Shown piece by piece: positions 44,294 to 57,000 of a stretch of 64,000 nucleotides of DNA. Under the pieces are notes generated by a model. The model searched no databases. It saw only the letters and a list, made by a program, of their open reading frames with translations, and was not told the origin of the DNA. The stretch's first letter is position 1; each line of letters begins with the position of its first letter. The DNA is taken from NCBI GenBank assembly GCA_037903475.1, contig JBAJFG010000438.1, positions 248,001 through 312,000 of the forward strand, given 5' to 3'. The translations under genes were made by a program, and so were the position numbers. Origin of the DNA: Ancylostoma caninum. Lineage: Eukaryota > Nematoda > Chromadorea > Rhabditida > Ancylostomatidae.

Positions 44294-44396
44294 CTCAATA
44301 TCCGGAGTATCCTTGGAAAGAGGACGAGGTGGCATTCGTGTACCGGCACGTCTATGGCAAAAACGGGGAATCAGTCGCAGGCGTAGACCAACCCAC
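44294..44396 (-). CDS. Possible internal exon of an unrecognised gene
   Basis: A CTGTTTAG acceptor precedes 44396 and a GAG|GTATTTTC donor follows 44294, both close to nematode consensus. One frame between them is fully open and Arg/Pro-rich (LIPRFCH, RMPPRPLSKDTPDIE). I do not recognise the protein. It might be part of a small minus-strand gene between 43.7 and 44.9 kb. Confidence 0.25.
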
Positions 44397-45767
44397 CTAA
44401 ACAGCCACAAGCGAGATAGCGCACAAAAAACGGAAGCGCAAGGTAACGCTATCTCCGTATGCGTATCAAGGACCATGATTGGGAGACGCGTATTCCATCA
44501 CCGATAAGCACGACAGCAAGTCATTTGAGAAGAAACCGAGCATTTTGTCGCATTCGGAAGTGCCTGTCGTTCTGTTTAGAACTGGGGTTACCTTACGATG
44601 AGGTGTGTTTGAGCCGTGGCCATTGTTCTCTAACGTCCACACAGCTATTCGACTGAGTGTAGGAGATAGCGATATCGTGGAACCGCGAACACAGGTATCG
44701 CAACGTCCTTCTCGCACTGCCCCTGGAAATACCAAGTCTTGTACTGAAGTACAATAGGACGGGATCTCATGATGCACTTAATAATTTGAAATGTCATTTG
44801 CTGATTCTTTTTTGCGTCTATTTCTAGAGAATAATTGCATTTCTGACTAATGCCTGTACGACGCTTCATTGGGGGCCTTTATGAAAATAAACGGCATATT
44901 CAATGCATTCTCGACAGCTTCTCACCCAGACTTATTTTGTAAACTATCAGGGAATGGTGGGAGCTTCAAAAACTTTACAGAGCTGCATGAAGAAAAGAAA
45001 CCCTTTGTTTAGCCATGTAAGTGGGAACCAGACGCAAGTACGAGTACATAACATGATTTGAAGGCTTCCAACTCCACACTTGTAAAGTTGCAAGCCACTG
45101 GTTCGTGACCAAAGCACTACTCGACACTCCGTTCCCAAACGTTTTGAGTTAGTGTATAGCAGGATGCACGCTTGCTGCAGGAATCACGCCACTTTTGTTC
45201 GTGTTCGGAACTTCCGCAGAGGCGCCTCGGCACCTACTACATATATTTTACATTCGAAGAGATGTTCGAATATTTGAATAATTCATTTATCTGACAATCT
45301 AGAAGTATCATTATTCGAGGCATTAATTCATTTTCTTCATAGGTTATTCGAACAATTTGTTTTTTTGGAATAATCAAACCTGCTTTTGCAGCAATTCATC
45401 TGGATCTTCCAAAACTGGCGGGCTCCAGTAATTACAGTACTTGAACTGGTAACTGCTGTTATATCGAGGGAGAACGACGCGTGGAGTGCATATAGGGCTA
45501 GATGGTATGCCTTGAAGGTTCGTTGCGGCCCCATCCGTCCCTAACAGTTTTATTGTTGAAATGTGATATGTCTTGAGGCTGACCTTTGTCGGTGCAAAGT
45601 GTAGAGACAGTTATTGGCAGAGGTTAAAGGTTCCTGTTAGGAAAAGCACAGATAAGGGGTCGGGAACATTTGCTTCATCGTGACATACATACATTGGAAC
45701 TCGCAATCAAAAAAAAAAAACTACGATTCCGTCTTCAAATTTTCCCTACTTCCATCATTACCATTTA
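44397..45767. other. Anonymous spacer
   Basis: Minus-strand frames near 44470-44870 could hold further exons of the candidate at 44294, but no homology is recognisable. Confidence 0.3.
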
Positions 45768-47028
45768 TTAGGTTGTAGGGAAAGTTCTCGCGGTTTTGGA
45801 AAGTGTGCTTTTTTTAACCCCACGCTGTCTTGAAGCAACGTGTCTTTTACATATATAAGGAGGTGAGGTATGTACAAGTTTAACACTATCATCATCTGCA
45901 AACTCCTGCACAATCCCGTTCAGGAATATGGAACTTTCAACGCAGAACTTTTGCCACCTTTCAGTATAAGACTTCAAATCTGGAGAATCAGCAGCCGCAT
46001 CCAGTTGTTCCAATAACGCTGTATTTAGGGACGGTACAGCATCCGAACGCACTGCACAATATTGGGCCAGACACCTCCCTGTTGGAGACTTCAACCTCAA
46101 TGTTTTCGTCGGGACGCGCATCCGGAGTCGACAATGGACAATTAATGCAGCTGGTAGATTCAGATCCACGGCAAACTATGTGTGAAAGGAGTCTTGTCTT
46201 CACTCAAGTCTTGGATGCTCACTTTACCACCATCGCCGATCACCTGCGTCAGTTGGGAAAGGTAAAAGAAAATATCACAATTAGTTATCAGGGTCTGACC
46301 GGGTGTGATCCCCAGCACTGTGCAGAGGTGGCTCCTGAATTGTCCTCGTACAGAAGCACTGGAAACCTGCTGAAGTCCAACTTTACAGGAGATTAGAAGT
46401 TGTGTCTGTAGGTGAACACCAAGCACCATCGACACTGAGTTGACAAGGATAAGCAGCTTGAGCCGCAGCCGAAGACAGGTGATCACCCTCTGAAGGTTGT
46501 GGTAACTGCTTGGTGTGACAGCAAAGGCATCGTCCATGAAGCGCTACCGCCACGCAATACTGCCACTCGCGGTAGAGCTGTGCTATCAGTAGCCGGATAG
46601 ATTGCCCGCAAAAATCGCAGAAAAGAGTCCGAATCACGGCAAGATCCGATTTCTATACGGCGATGCTAGCCCGCATATTGAAATTGTGACTCGCCAGAAG
46701 CTACCCGGTTTTGGATGGAAAGTGATGACTTGACCCAGGTAGAGCCCTTACCTTGCCTCAAAAGATAACCACCTTCTCCTGTCTCCATCTTACGCCATGC
46801 AAGGTAGAGCATTCGATAATGAAGATGACTTGGATCGCTGACTGGGCAACTTTTCGACTCATTGCTAGAACAGTTCTATGCCAAAAGCATCGAAAGGCTC
46901 TCCAAAAATGAGCCAAGAGTGGCAGTACGTGATGGTGATTGATACATTTTTTAATGCGCTTTCCTGCTTTTGGAGAGTCAAGAAAATGTTTTGTTCCAAA
47001 AACCGCGAGAACTTTCTCTACAACCTAA
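45768..47028 (+). mobile_element. Full-length mariner element with inactive transposase
   Basis: TIRs of about 34 bp (TTAGGTTGTAGGGAAAGTTC at the left, its near-complement at the right) are flanked by TA on both sides, giving a 1261-bp element of standard mariner size. Plus-strand transposase pieces: GTASERTAQYW (about 46040), LMQLVDSDPRQT and TTIADHLRQLGKVK (46140-46265), VVVTAWCDSKGIVHE (about 46500), and a C-terminal SKGSPKMSQEWQYVM (about 46890). Frameshifts and stops, and loss of the HDN-type catalytic site, make it inactive. Confidence 0.88.
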
Positions 47029-49515
47029 TATTAATACAATTAAATCTACTGAGAACTTTATGTACGGGCAAGCACTGTATAAGTGGAATGTGAACATACA
47101 GTGTTCTTGTAAGTAACTGTTAACTGCAGTCCCGATGAATGTCAATGACGACAGGAATAAAACCGGAAGTTGACTGAATATCTTCTAGTCGAACAAATAA
47201 TTCATTCACCGCCTATAAATATTCGCTGTTCGAACTATTCATTTAGTCGTGTGGCCAGAAAAACCCCGATATTCTAAAAATTCATTTATTCGCATTTTGT
47301 GGAAACCACAACGCAATTTTCGTGTTATACATATCTCCAATAATTAAAATTCCACAATATTCAAATAATTCAAAGGTTCAAATGCTTGAAAAATCATCGA
47401 ATAATCTCAACTATAGCAGCTACCGAAGGTGGCCCGCTGGAATGGCTCGATATACCTCAGGGGGAACTCAGACAGATTGCGTCGGTCAAGAGCATCGTAT
47501 ATTACGTCAGCAAAGTAATTGGAGGTTCTCGCCTGTTTGGGATGACTTTCAAGAATCCTATTTATGTGTGGATGGGTCCTAATAAATTGCTAAGCTGTGC
47601 GATTCATTTGCTGTGCCACTTTGTTTAGTGTCAGACAACAGAAAAAACGCTTCGTAGTTTTCTTCGCTCGTCCTTCGAATTGAAAAAAAAGAAAACCATA
47701 GGGGAGTGAGGAGCATTTTTCATGTGAATACATAGATTCATAGGCTCGCCGTGGAATGAGAGCACACGCAGCACGAAAGTGTTGAACACAGTTTACTAGC
47801 CAAAAGGAAATAGCGGACAATCGCACCGTCACTTTCATTTTTACCTCCGGAGAAGTCGTAATTTTTGCAAAAACTTCCAGGGAAGACAGAACTCTTAGCC
47901 ACTTCTCATTTGTTTCTCTAAATAAAAAACAGCAGCATTGCATATAAACTCTATCTTATGTTGAGCCCAGATTGTTCGTGGTTGTATTTATTTTTTGCCT
48001 GGCGTTCCGACGTAACCGTCATATCGCCGAATGCACAGGTTAAATAAGAAAGAACACGGAGATGAGCAACATGGGATTTCTTCGAAGATAACGGTTGTCA
48101 CAATCGTAGAAGATGCGATTCTACCGCATACAATAGAGCTGGTGGCAAGTTCTCATTCCATTCCATCATGACCCTTCAGATACAAGCAGGCCTGTCACGC
48201 GGAGCATCGAAGAGTGACATATGTACCCCTGAGTTAGAGCCGAGTGGCTGTCAACCGAAAGCAGATAATTCATAAAGCACTGAGGAGATAAAAATTTCAT
48301 CCGTAGCACCACACAACGCCAGCAATCTCTTTTATGCTACAGATTTGTCATACCCTTGGAAAGAAGGGCTGAGAAAACATTGAATAAGTTGGAAGGGAAA
48401 CATCTCATTCCTCTCAATAGCCAACATAAATCTGATTTAAATTAAAGTTCCAAATAAAGTTCTAAGCTTCCCGTCTACCCACGACGGACGACTCTCTCCT
48501 GCAAAATATGTTAGATCTTGCTATCTTTGCCAATACCATTCACTGACTGAAACGAGTAGCTTTTACAAAGTACACAGATTTTAACTCGGGAAATTTACTT
48601 TCCAAAAGTGCGCGTGGCCGCAACCTTTCTGAAAACGTTCACGAATGCTGACAAGAGAAAATGGTAAGGCGAACTGAGATGGTCGGAAACACTAGGTGCA
48701 GAACCTTTTCCGAGGCCAGGATGTAGCTCTTTCAGAAATACGAAAATCAAAAGACCTTTCCTGTCAACGGCTGCATTAATCATCGTTGCTCAGTCGCGGG
48801 AGGTTTTCAAACAATCAGAACAACCATGAATTCCCTTACACTTATGACTCACTCTGCTTTCAATTTCACACCAGAAGTCTTTGAATAAACACACATCCGC
48901 TAGAGAGATGGAGATTAAAAAGATGACAAGAACCATAGTTGTTTTCTCTTCTCAGCTCGGTTGTGAATATACATAAATGATAGTTTCAACTTCAATGATT
49001 CTTGCTCTGGGAGTGGTACTGACAAAAGAAAGCAGAGGAGATACGCCATTAAGGCGCGCAGATATGCGTTATAGTTGAGTGGACTTTCTAGCGTCATATT
49101 TCCTAGTCTACGTGGAAAGACTGCAAATGCGTTCTGGGAATGGGAGAAGCACTCCACTATGGAGCACTCGAGAGATAGTAGAAAATTTAGGAAATGCCCA
49201 AGATATCACTGATGTTACTGTCCACGTCCTCTCTTGCAACAGAAAAATTGTTCGCACATGAGCAGAAATCGCGTTATAACCGTCACTTTTCCTCATTGTT
49301 GTGCGATTTTATACCCATCTCCAGCACTAGCTCATTGTTTTCATCTTTCTGAATGCGTACATGCATACTAATTTATAGGGTTGATGCAGAAGAACTGGAA
49401 TTTATGGACTTTTATCTTAAAATTGGCATACCACGCCCAATTACACTAGTTTTGCACAAAATAACAATCGTGACAATCAGCGAATCATTGATACCACGAG
49501 TTTATTTAGTAAAAG
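47029..49515. other. Anonymous spacer
   Basis: An 80-codon plus frame (47386-47628, with GGPLEWLDIPQGELRQ) has protein-like composition but no recognisable family or clear splice sites. The rest shows nothing. Confidence 0.3.
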
Positions 49516-49884
49516 TCATCTGTTTGTGTGTTTGTCTGTAATCGCTTATATCTCACGATCCAGAGGACAAACACACATGAAACCTATACCGTTCGACTCA
49601 GAATTGTGCCCTCCTGTGCAACGTCAGGGTCTTTGCCGTTTCCGAGAAAAACGATTTTATCGATTTTTGGCCCCCTATCCCCATCACTATATAGTAAAAC
49701 TCATCTGTTTGTGTGTTTGTCTGTAATCGCTTATATCTCACGATCCAGAGGACAAACACACATGAAACCTATACCGTTCGACTCATGACTCATTCATGCG
49801 AAGCGCAGCTCCGCCGCGCTTCTCTTAAATGACAATGATTTTTGCAGGGCACAATTCTGAGTCGAACGGTATAGGTTTCATGTG
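49516..49884. repeat. 185-bp tandem duplication plus inverted fragment
   Basis: The sequence from TCATCTGTTTGTGTG to GTTCGACTCA appears at 49516 and again at 49701-49785. A 38-base inverted copy of its end (GGGCACAATTCTGAGTCG...) lies at 49847-49884. A GAAGCGC/GCGCTTC hairpin sits between them. Confidence 0.75.
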
Positions 49885-50148
49885 CGAATCTTTTCGTCTA
49901 CAACGAGAAAAACAAGGAAGAGTTGTGCTCAGTGACTGAATCCTTGGGGGTCTCTCCGTGTGCAATCAAGAGTTTTGGAAGGGGTTGAGTGGGGAATTTA
50001 TTTTCCTATGCAAGACTAGGCGATTACCAAAGCAACACAGTTTTAGTACACCCATATATACCAACTTGCTATAGCAACATGATTTAGAGTGCACAAGCAT
50101 ACCGCTTAACTTCTTTCTGTGAATGGACGAATAATCACGGCACTACTC

Positions 50149-50566
50149 AACTTTACTGGCCCCAAAATCTTCAAAGATTTTTTTGGCTGGGACTTTGCAT
50201 AGAGGGGGAGGGGTTGTCTGAGGTGCTGAGCACGAATATCGTAGCCATTTTGCACCGTAACCCCATTTTTACATGGGTTACGGTAGGTGTACGGTAGGAA
50301 ATTGAGAGAAAATGCCGATATCGGGTAGAAAATGGAGGTGGCTTGCAAAATAATGGTGGTTTTCGTGATCGGCGTCAAAAAACCCCACTACGCAAAATTT
50401 GAGAGGGTTCCTTGAAGTACCATATCTACAGTACATCTACCGTAACCACTTAAAAATGGGGTTACCGTGCAAAATTTATACGATATTCGTGTTCAGCACC
50501 TCGAATAACCCCCCTACGTGAAGTTTCAGCCAAAAATTTTTTGAAGATTTTGGGGCCAGTAAAGTT
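50149..50566. mobile_element. Inverted-repeat element, ~418 bp
   Basis: AACTTTACTGGCCCCAAAAT on the left matches the complement of the right end. Arms extend about 130-150 bases with mismatches and carry CCGTAACCCCATTTTTA hairpins at their inner ends. No target duplication is evident. Confidence 0.65.
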
Positions 50567-50679
50567 GAATAGCGCAAATACTCACTCCTTTCCGAGTGCG
50601 CTACGTTTCGATCGATTCTGAGTGAATCATCTGGACACATTTAACGAAAGAATGATGCAAACATCTCAATTATATACAA

Positions 50680-50821
50680 CAAGTGCTCCGACTCGCTTAC
50701 GGCGAGCTTCGCAACTGTATGCTTCATCCGTTTTGACGTATGGAAAGTAAAGGTAGCTGAGTACCAAGGTCCCGCGAAGCGGGCAAGTGCGAGACTCGCC
50801 GGAGGCGAGTCGGAGCACTTG
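50680..50821. mobile_element. Short palindromic element, 142 bp
   Basis: Perfect 17-bp ends CAAGTGCTCCGACTCGC and its complement, with further inner CGGCGAG/CTCGCCG similarity. Probably a MITE. Confidence 0.6.
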
Positions 50822-51348
50822 TTTCTTCATAAGATGGAAACCCTTGGTTTGAGATTCGATTGACTTTTGGAAGGCATTTTCCGTAACATGTCGTTTGAGA
50901 GATAGTTTTCTCGGAAAATTCGTCGGGATGATTAAAAAACTGTAGGACGCTGGAGAAAGTTGGGCAGCCAGCACTTATGCACCGCTCCGCCCACGTAGTC
51001 CACGAAATATGCACATTGAACCCCCCCCCCCCTCCCGAAAACGGTTTTTTACTTTGATATACATTTTTGGAATCAGCGTGGCGAGGAGGAGAAGGATCAG
51101 TGGGTATCTCCGAGACGTGGAACGAGATGGAACACTCCCTTAACCTTTAACGCACTGTATTGTGCTGGTCTCGTGATGTTGCACTATGCGCCAGCTTCTA
51201 AATGAGTTTCTAACTACCGCCTCATTGAAAGCGGACTTTAGTCATACAAACTTCGTCAACCTCGATCATTGACTTCGCTCTCTCTACCAACAAATGCCAC
51301 ATGGAATCGACTCTAATGATTAATCCTTTAATCTGAAAAATTTACAAC

Positions 51349-51390
51349 ATTTTTAGGCTTCCCAATTCTGACTACTCACTGCATTACATT
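51349..51390 (+). repeat. 42-bp direct repeat, copy A
   Basis: Identical to 52077-52118 (ATTTTTAGGCTTCCCAATTC at its start). Confidence 0.9.
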
Positions 51391-51848
51391 GAGAACAAGT
51401 TTTTCAAAAATTGCATTCCTTCATGTTCTCAAGATGCACTTCCCATCTTAACAGTTTGATATCTTACAGGATCGAGGTGGGGTAGCACAATCACATGAGC
51501 AGCTGGAAATTCCTGTGACGGACGCGTTTTCTAGTACAATGATTCATGGAAACGTGGGCCCATGTACGCTTGTGGCAAGCAACACGTCTACCCTATCTAG
51601 TCTGAAACTGTAGCTCTATTTCTTACCATGACACTCTGCTTTGAATCCAGCACTACAAGGCAATGCTGTCCGGAAGTAAACAGATCACTGTCTCCAAACG
51701 AGCGTGGACGGGAGTATTGGGTTGGCAACAAGTTCGCGCGGTTTTCAGTGGCTATCGAAATCGCACAGTTCTTCACGAGTGAGATCGGTCGCAACAAGTA
51801 ATCTACAGTAGCGAGCAAAAAGGTTGCAGCTTTTGGGTTTTTCGTCCG

Positions 51849-53366
51849 CAACTCCGTTAAAAACAGAGCATGGAGGTTCAATTTTTTATGGAAGTTGTAA
51901 ACACTCATGAAAGGTAGAGAAAAGCTAGAACCTCCTCATTTCACAAACTTCTTGTCTTTCAAGAAAAAAATTACTTCGCAGGAATTGAAATATGTAATTT
52001 GGCACCAATCTCGGAAAACGACTTCTATTGTTGGTATCTGACCACGCACTGGTTCCTTGGTGCAGAATCAAGCCGCATTTTTAGGCTTCCCAATTCTGAC
52101 TACTCACTGCATTACATTATATGCGCTAAAAAATGTGCATGCGTACACCACTGGTTGACATTGGCGAAGACTGCTTCAGGTTGATTTGGGAGTGATTCAG
52201 TATGAATGTTTCTTTCAGCCTTGCTCCTTCTGTCAGCTCTGTTTAAAAGGGATAGGTGTTGTTGACGTTCCTATAGGTTTAGCCACAGGTGTTCGGCTTT
52301 AATGTAGTTCATTGCTCCTTCGGAATTCCGAAATATTCTAGCTGTTTGCAATGCAGCCAATTGTGCAAACCACGGAAAATAAGTTGTGGAATTTTATCTA
52401 TCTTGGAGAGGAAGACACGTGGATGGTCTCAGTCTCATGAGAGGTAAAGATGCTTCAGACTTCCTAGAATATAGCCATGTACATGACGATTCATGATGCC
52501 TCGGATTTATCGATACAGGACTACTTAAAATGAGAAGTGCTGGTCACTAACACGAGTGCATGTGCCCTCTTGCTCCACACACGAATTTGCACAGCTAATG
52601 TGGAGCTTTTTGCTCTGAAAATGTCTCGTTTAATTCGCTCCATTCCAACCAGACCGAATTAGCCAGTTTCCCAAGTGCCAGGTGCCATACCTCACTTCGT
52701 TGGTGTCTCGTAGACTTCATCGCACCTTTCTAAGAGCTACCTCGTCAGATCCAAGGCGGCATGAACCGTCATGTGCACGGCAATATTCTAGGTATTCTGT
52801 AGCATCTCTACTACTCATGGGACCATTTGAGTGTCTTCTTCTCCGAGATAGATTTCCGAAATTCCAAAACAATGCACAATTCGGTGCATGCACAAGCTGG
52901 AATATTTCGGAACACCAAGGAAGTAATGAGCTGCCCTAAAACCTAATACTTGCATCTAAACTTATGAAACCGTCAGCAGTGTCTCTCCCTCTTGAACAGA
53001 GGTGATAAAGGGAGCCAGGTTGAAAAAAAAAACATCTGTAGAAGGTCACTGCTGAACCAACCTGAAGCAGTTTTCGCAAATGTTAAAAAGTGGTGTACGC
53101 ATGTGCACGCATGCACATTTTCTAGCGCATACGGCTTGATTCTGCACCAAGGAACCATTGCGTGTTTAGACACCAACGATAGATGTCATTTCCTGAGGCA
53201 TTGCGGATGGTGCCAAATTACAGATTTCGACTCCCGTGAAATAACTTTTTTCTTGAAAGAGAAGAAGTTTGTGAAGTGAGGAGGTCCTAGCTTTTCCCTA
53301 CCTTTCATGAGTGTTTACAACTTCCATAAAAAATTGAACCTCCATGCTCTGTTTTTAACGGAGTTG
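51849..53366. repeat. Inverted repeat, arms ~340 bp
   Basis: CAACTCCGTTAAAAACAGAG (51849) is the complement of the sequence ending at 53366. Arms 51849-52190 and 53040-53366 match with scattered differences. The centre of about 850 bases shows no gene. Confidence 0.85.
52077..52118 (+). repeat. 42-bp direct repeat, copy B, an insertion in a palindrome arm
   Basis: Identical to 51349-51390. The opposite palindrome arm (about 53115) lacks it, so it interrupts the left arm only. Confidence 0.85.
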
Positions 53367-55504
53367 TATAGGAACGGTCGCTAATTATTGGCAGCTCGCG
53401 CGCTCCAAAACAATTGCCAACGCCACGCCCGACTTGCACTGCTCATAGCATCAGTACCCTCCTAATTGTCGCGACCGCGACCATTCCGCCGTGCGAGTAT
53501 GTGGACATAGAAGGGGTCCAGGAAAAGAGAAGGGTAATGAGTTAGAGAGGGTATCGTGAAGTAATTTTGTTGAGGAATGGTAGAGAAAATCCGCTTCTGT
53601 ATGAGATAGATGTGGGTTTTACGATACATGGTCATCACGATAATTACCTGACTTTGTGGGCAGAAGCTTTTAAGCCTTTGTAAGCGTAACTATCCCAGAA
53701 CTCCCAGCGCGTCGGTCGTGTTTACTTTGCGAAGGACAGCCATGAACTTGCACATAAATCTTAATCGTTTTTGGATTTGCAACCATTATAGCACAAAAAT
53801 CTTAATCGTTTTTGGATTTACAACAATTATATAGTAATCATTAGTATTACGCGTACAGTTTGTGTTTTACCTATACACCTCTGGTCGATGCGCATTTCTC
53901 AAATCATTCCACTTATTTTAATAGCTGGTTGCATACATTGTCAGTTCACCGAAAAGATGAGGTGGTGGAAATGAAATCTCTGCGTGATTCGAAAAATTTG
54001 AATTCTTTGGATCCTTTTCACTTGATTTTCCTCCAAAAATTGAGCGCTTAGCATTCTTAAGAACTACGTTTAAGCATGTGAAACATTGTTAACACATCAC
54101 TCTTAAGTCCTAATCCAACAAGTTCTTAGTCTTTTCTTTTCAACGTAATCGATCGTTACTCCATCGCCAGATGAGTTCTGAGAAATGCCTCGCAGATACG
54201 TACTGTGCCTGCAGGCGTACCTCATGGATACAATGCCGTTAGAGCGCCACTCACTAACTGTTTTAGTAGTATTGATTTCCTGGAAGTGAGAATGCCATAG
54301 TCGAATGAATTGCTATCCCAGGACGAAACACACGTGAAAACAAAACAAGGAATAGGCTGTATTTGTTTCTCGTTTTGCTCAGAAATCTAAGTGTAGGCGC
54401 GTTTCAAATTAAATCTCAATTCAATGATTTAACTCAATCATAATTTTGAGAGTAGGTGAATACAGCAATGGCATGGCAATAAAAATAACGTCTTCGTTGA
54501 TAACTTCAAAAAATTAGAATTGAATGGACAAATGGATGAACGAATAAAAAACGAAAGATTGGTATGGAAAATGAAAATGAAAGAATGGTATGGGAAATGT
54601 ATTGTTCGTTAGCTCTATTCCGGCTATTTACTGATCATATTCGACTTATCACAGTACTAGCAACACCTACATCGATTAGTTACATCTTTCCCTCTTCCAT
54701 TTTTCTATTAGATGCCAGTTCCACATCTTCACCTGAACGCGAATGGCCCCTTCGTACACAAATTTCAAGTGAGATGAGAAATGAGAATGGAAATGCGAAC
54801 AATACTCGACTTCGAATTTAAACGTTATAGCAGCAATGGGAGCAGCCACCGCGTACACTATCAAGGGTTTGATCCCCCTTTCTACCCAGAATTTTCGCAA
54901 AAAGTTGAAATGTACGCGGTTGGCAATTATCGCTCTGAAAGCATGAGTTCAGACTTACTCAGGCTATCTGCTTGCTTCAAATATGTCATGAAAGTATCGG
55001 TATACCACATAGTCAAGAGTTCGATCTCCTTCTAGGCTTAAATTTCTGCACGACTTAAAAGAACGTGCGCTTGTAATGGGCTCGAGGCAGTCAAACGTAG
55101 TGCACGGAAGGACACTTTATCGCACTTTGATGGACCCCTTCCTCAGCATTTTCACCACACACCGACACAGGCACTCCTATCACACAACTGTTGGCTTGTA
55201 GGGTACGTTGGCGCTTGGCGGTATGAAGAATGTCAATCGACGGGTCTAGTGCTGTGTTGGGGGTGTGCCGGAACCCCCGTAGTTGGTGTAGTGGAGAAGT
55301 TGCAAAGAAACGCGGTTCATTGACGGTGAAGGAAGCAACAACGCTCCGTAGTGAGACAACTTTGAGGACATGGTTCACGAATTGAACAGCAGTTTGCCGG
55401 CTCCAATACAAGGTGGAAGGACGTCAGCCAACTATTGTATAGCTGTGGAAAGGATGCTTCGGTGTTGCAAAGTGGGAACTATTGATAAAAGAAGGTAAAC
55501 CATG

Positions 55505-56479
55505 TGTTGATAAATTATCAACGGGGGTTTTATGCTGGGCGCATAAAGGGGGGGGGGGTCGTAGAGGAGGGATCGCGGTTGTGGTGAAGAATTAGTGTAC
55601 TTCTTCTAGTAATAACATAGCCATGCCTGAGATCGAGGCTGAATTTCGGACAGTCATTCTGCTCATACGTACTGCTTGTCTTGCTCACTCCTGGAAGCCG
55701 GAAAAAAAAGTCTCACTGTGGAGTCTACTCAGCTTTGCGTTCAAGTTTTGGCTCTTCAGCATCTATAGAAAAGATTCAGCACAGGAATCACGGAAATGAT
55801 GCTCAGTTGATAGAAATGGCCTTTTTTATTTTTTTAATCAACTAGATCGAAGCAGGAAGGATGACAATTGTGGAGAAGGGAACCATACCGCCTGAGAGCA
55901 CAAACCTCCAACCAATTAAGATAGAAAAAAATCGGCACCATACCTCTGAGCGAGCCAAAATTTTAAGTGGACATTTTTGCACATTCATACTGCTCGTGCT
56001 CCTCAGTCCCACAATCCGATAAAGTGTCCTTCCGTGCACTACGTTTGACTGTCTCGAGCCCATTGCGAGCGCACGTTCTTTTAAGTCGTGCAGAAATTTA
56101 AGCCTAGAAGAAGATCGAACCCTTGACTATGTGGTATACCGATACTTTCATGACATATTTGAAGCAAGCAGATAGCCTGAGTAAGTCTGAACTCATGCTT
56201 TCAGAGCGATAATTGCCAACCGCGTACATTTCAACTTTTTGCGAAAATTCTGGGTAGAAAGGGGGATCAAACCCTTGATAGTGTACGCGGTGGCTGCTCC
56301 CATTGCTGCTATAACGTTTAAATTCGAAGTCGAGTATTGTTCGCATTTCCATTCTCATTTCTCATCTCACTTGAAATTTGTGTACGAAGGGGGAGAGGAG
56401 GGGTCGCATTTTTGGCGGCTGAGAGAGGGGGAGGGGTCGTATGGGGGTCGACTTTGTATCATCATCACGCTTGACTCTG
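55505..56479 (-). mobile_element. Truncated copy of the 18842 hAT-type element
   Basis: It ends at 56466-56479 with CACGCTTGACTCTG, a one-base variant of the 18842 element's terminus. At the other end, TTGATAAATTATCAACGGGG matches the other end of that element but the terminal 14 bases are missing. The palindrome axis falls inside this copy. Confidence 0.7.
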
Positions 56480-56719
56480 TGACCGGAGTGTTGGGAGGAA
56501 GATGCCACATAAAAGCATAGCGAGTGAAGTGAACAGAAAAAATGTTTGGGAGTATGGCGTTAGCCGGACGATCAGGCTGGTACATATAAACGGCGACAAA
56601 ACCAAATCGGCTCATACCTCCCTACTTCAACATCCTCTCCAATTATATCGCATCACACCGCGTAGACTGTAAATATTGCTCAATGTCTCTTTGGTTCTGC
56701 GCTTAATTCAAGGCGTAAA

Positions 56720-57000
56720 TGAGAGTATAAAAGCAGGGGGCTTCATCCCTGGCTTGGGGCAACCCACATTTCAATTCAACGAACCAACATGATTCTCCTC
56801 TGGTTGCAAATTACCTATTCCGAAGGGATGGCAGACCTGAATGGCTTGGGCCGGATTGAACCATCGATCATACGGGCGAGGAAGGAGGAACTTGGGTACC
56901 TGCATCCGCTGACGACTGTCAATTACTGCCAGCTCGCGTGCTCGCTGCTAAAGCGACTATAAATTACTGTTAGCTCGCGCTGTTGTCTCTGCAACCCCCT
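56720..57000. other. TATA-like box and tRNA-like B-box motif
   Basis: GAGTATAAAAGCAGGGGG lies near 56724. On the minus strand near 56855 is GATCGATGGTTCAATCCGG, which resembles a pol III B box. It may be a SINE-like or promoter fragment. Confidence 0.3.

Noticed and set aside
45768..46169. 133-codon minus-strand frame in the full-length mariner
   Set aside because: The transposase motifs are on the plus strand; the minus frame is an antisense shadow.
53860..54821. Conserved-looking peptides that occur twice (53.9-54.8 kb plus, 57.0-57.9 kb minus)
   Set aside because: The repetition reflects the inverted duplication itself; no family resemblance or splice sites support genes.
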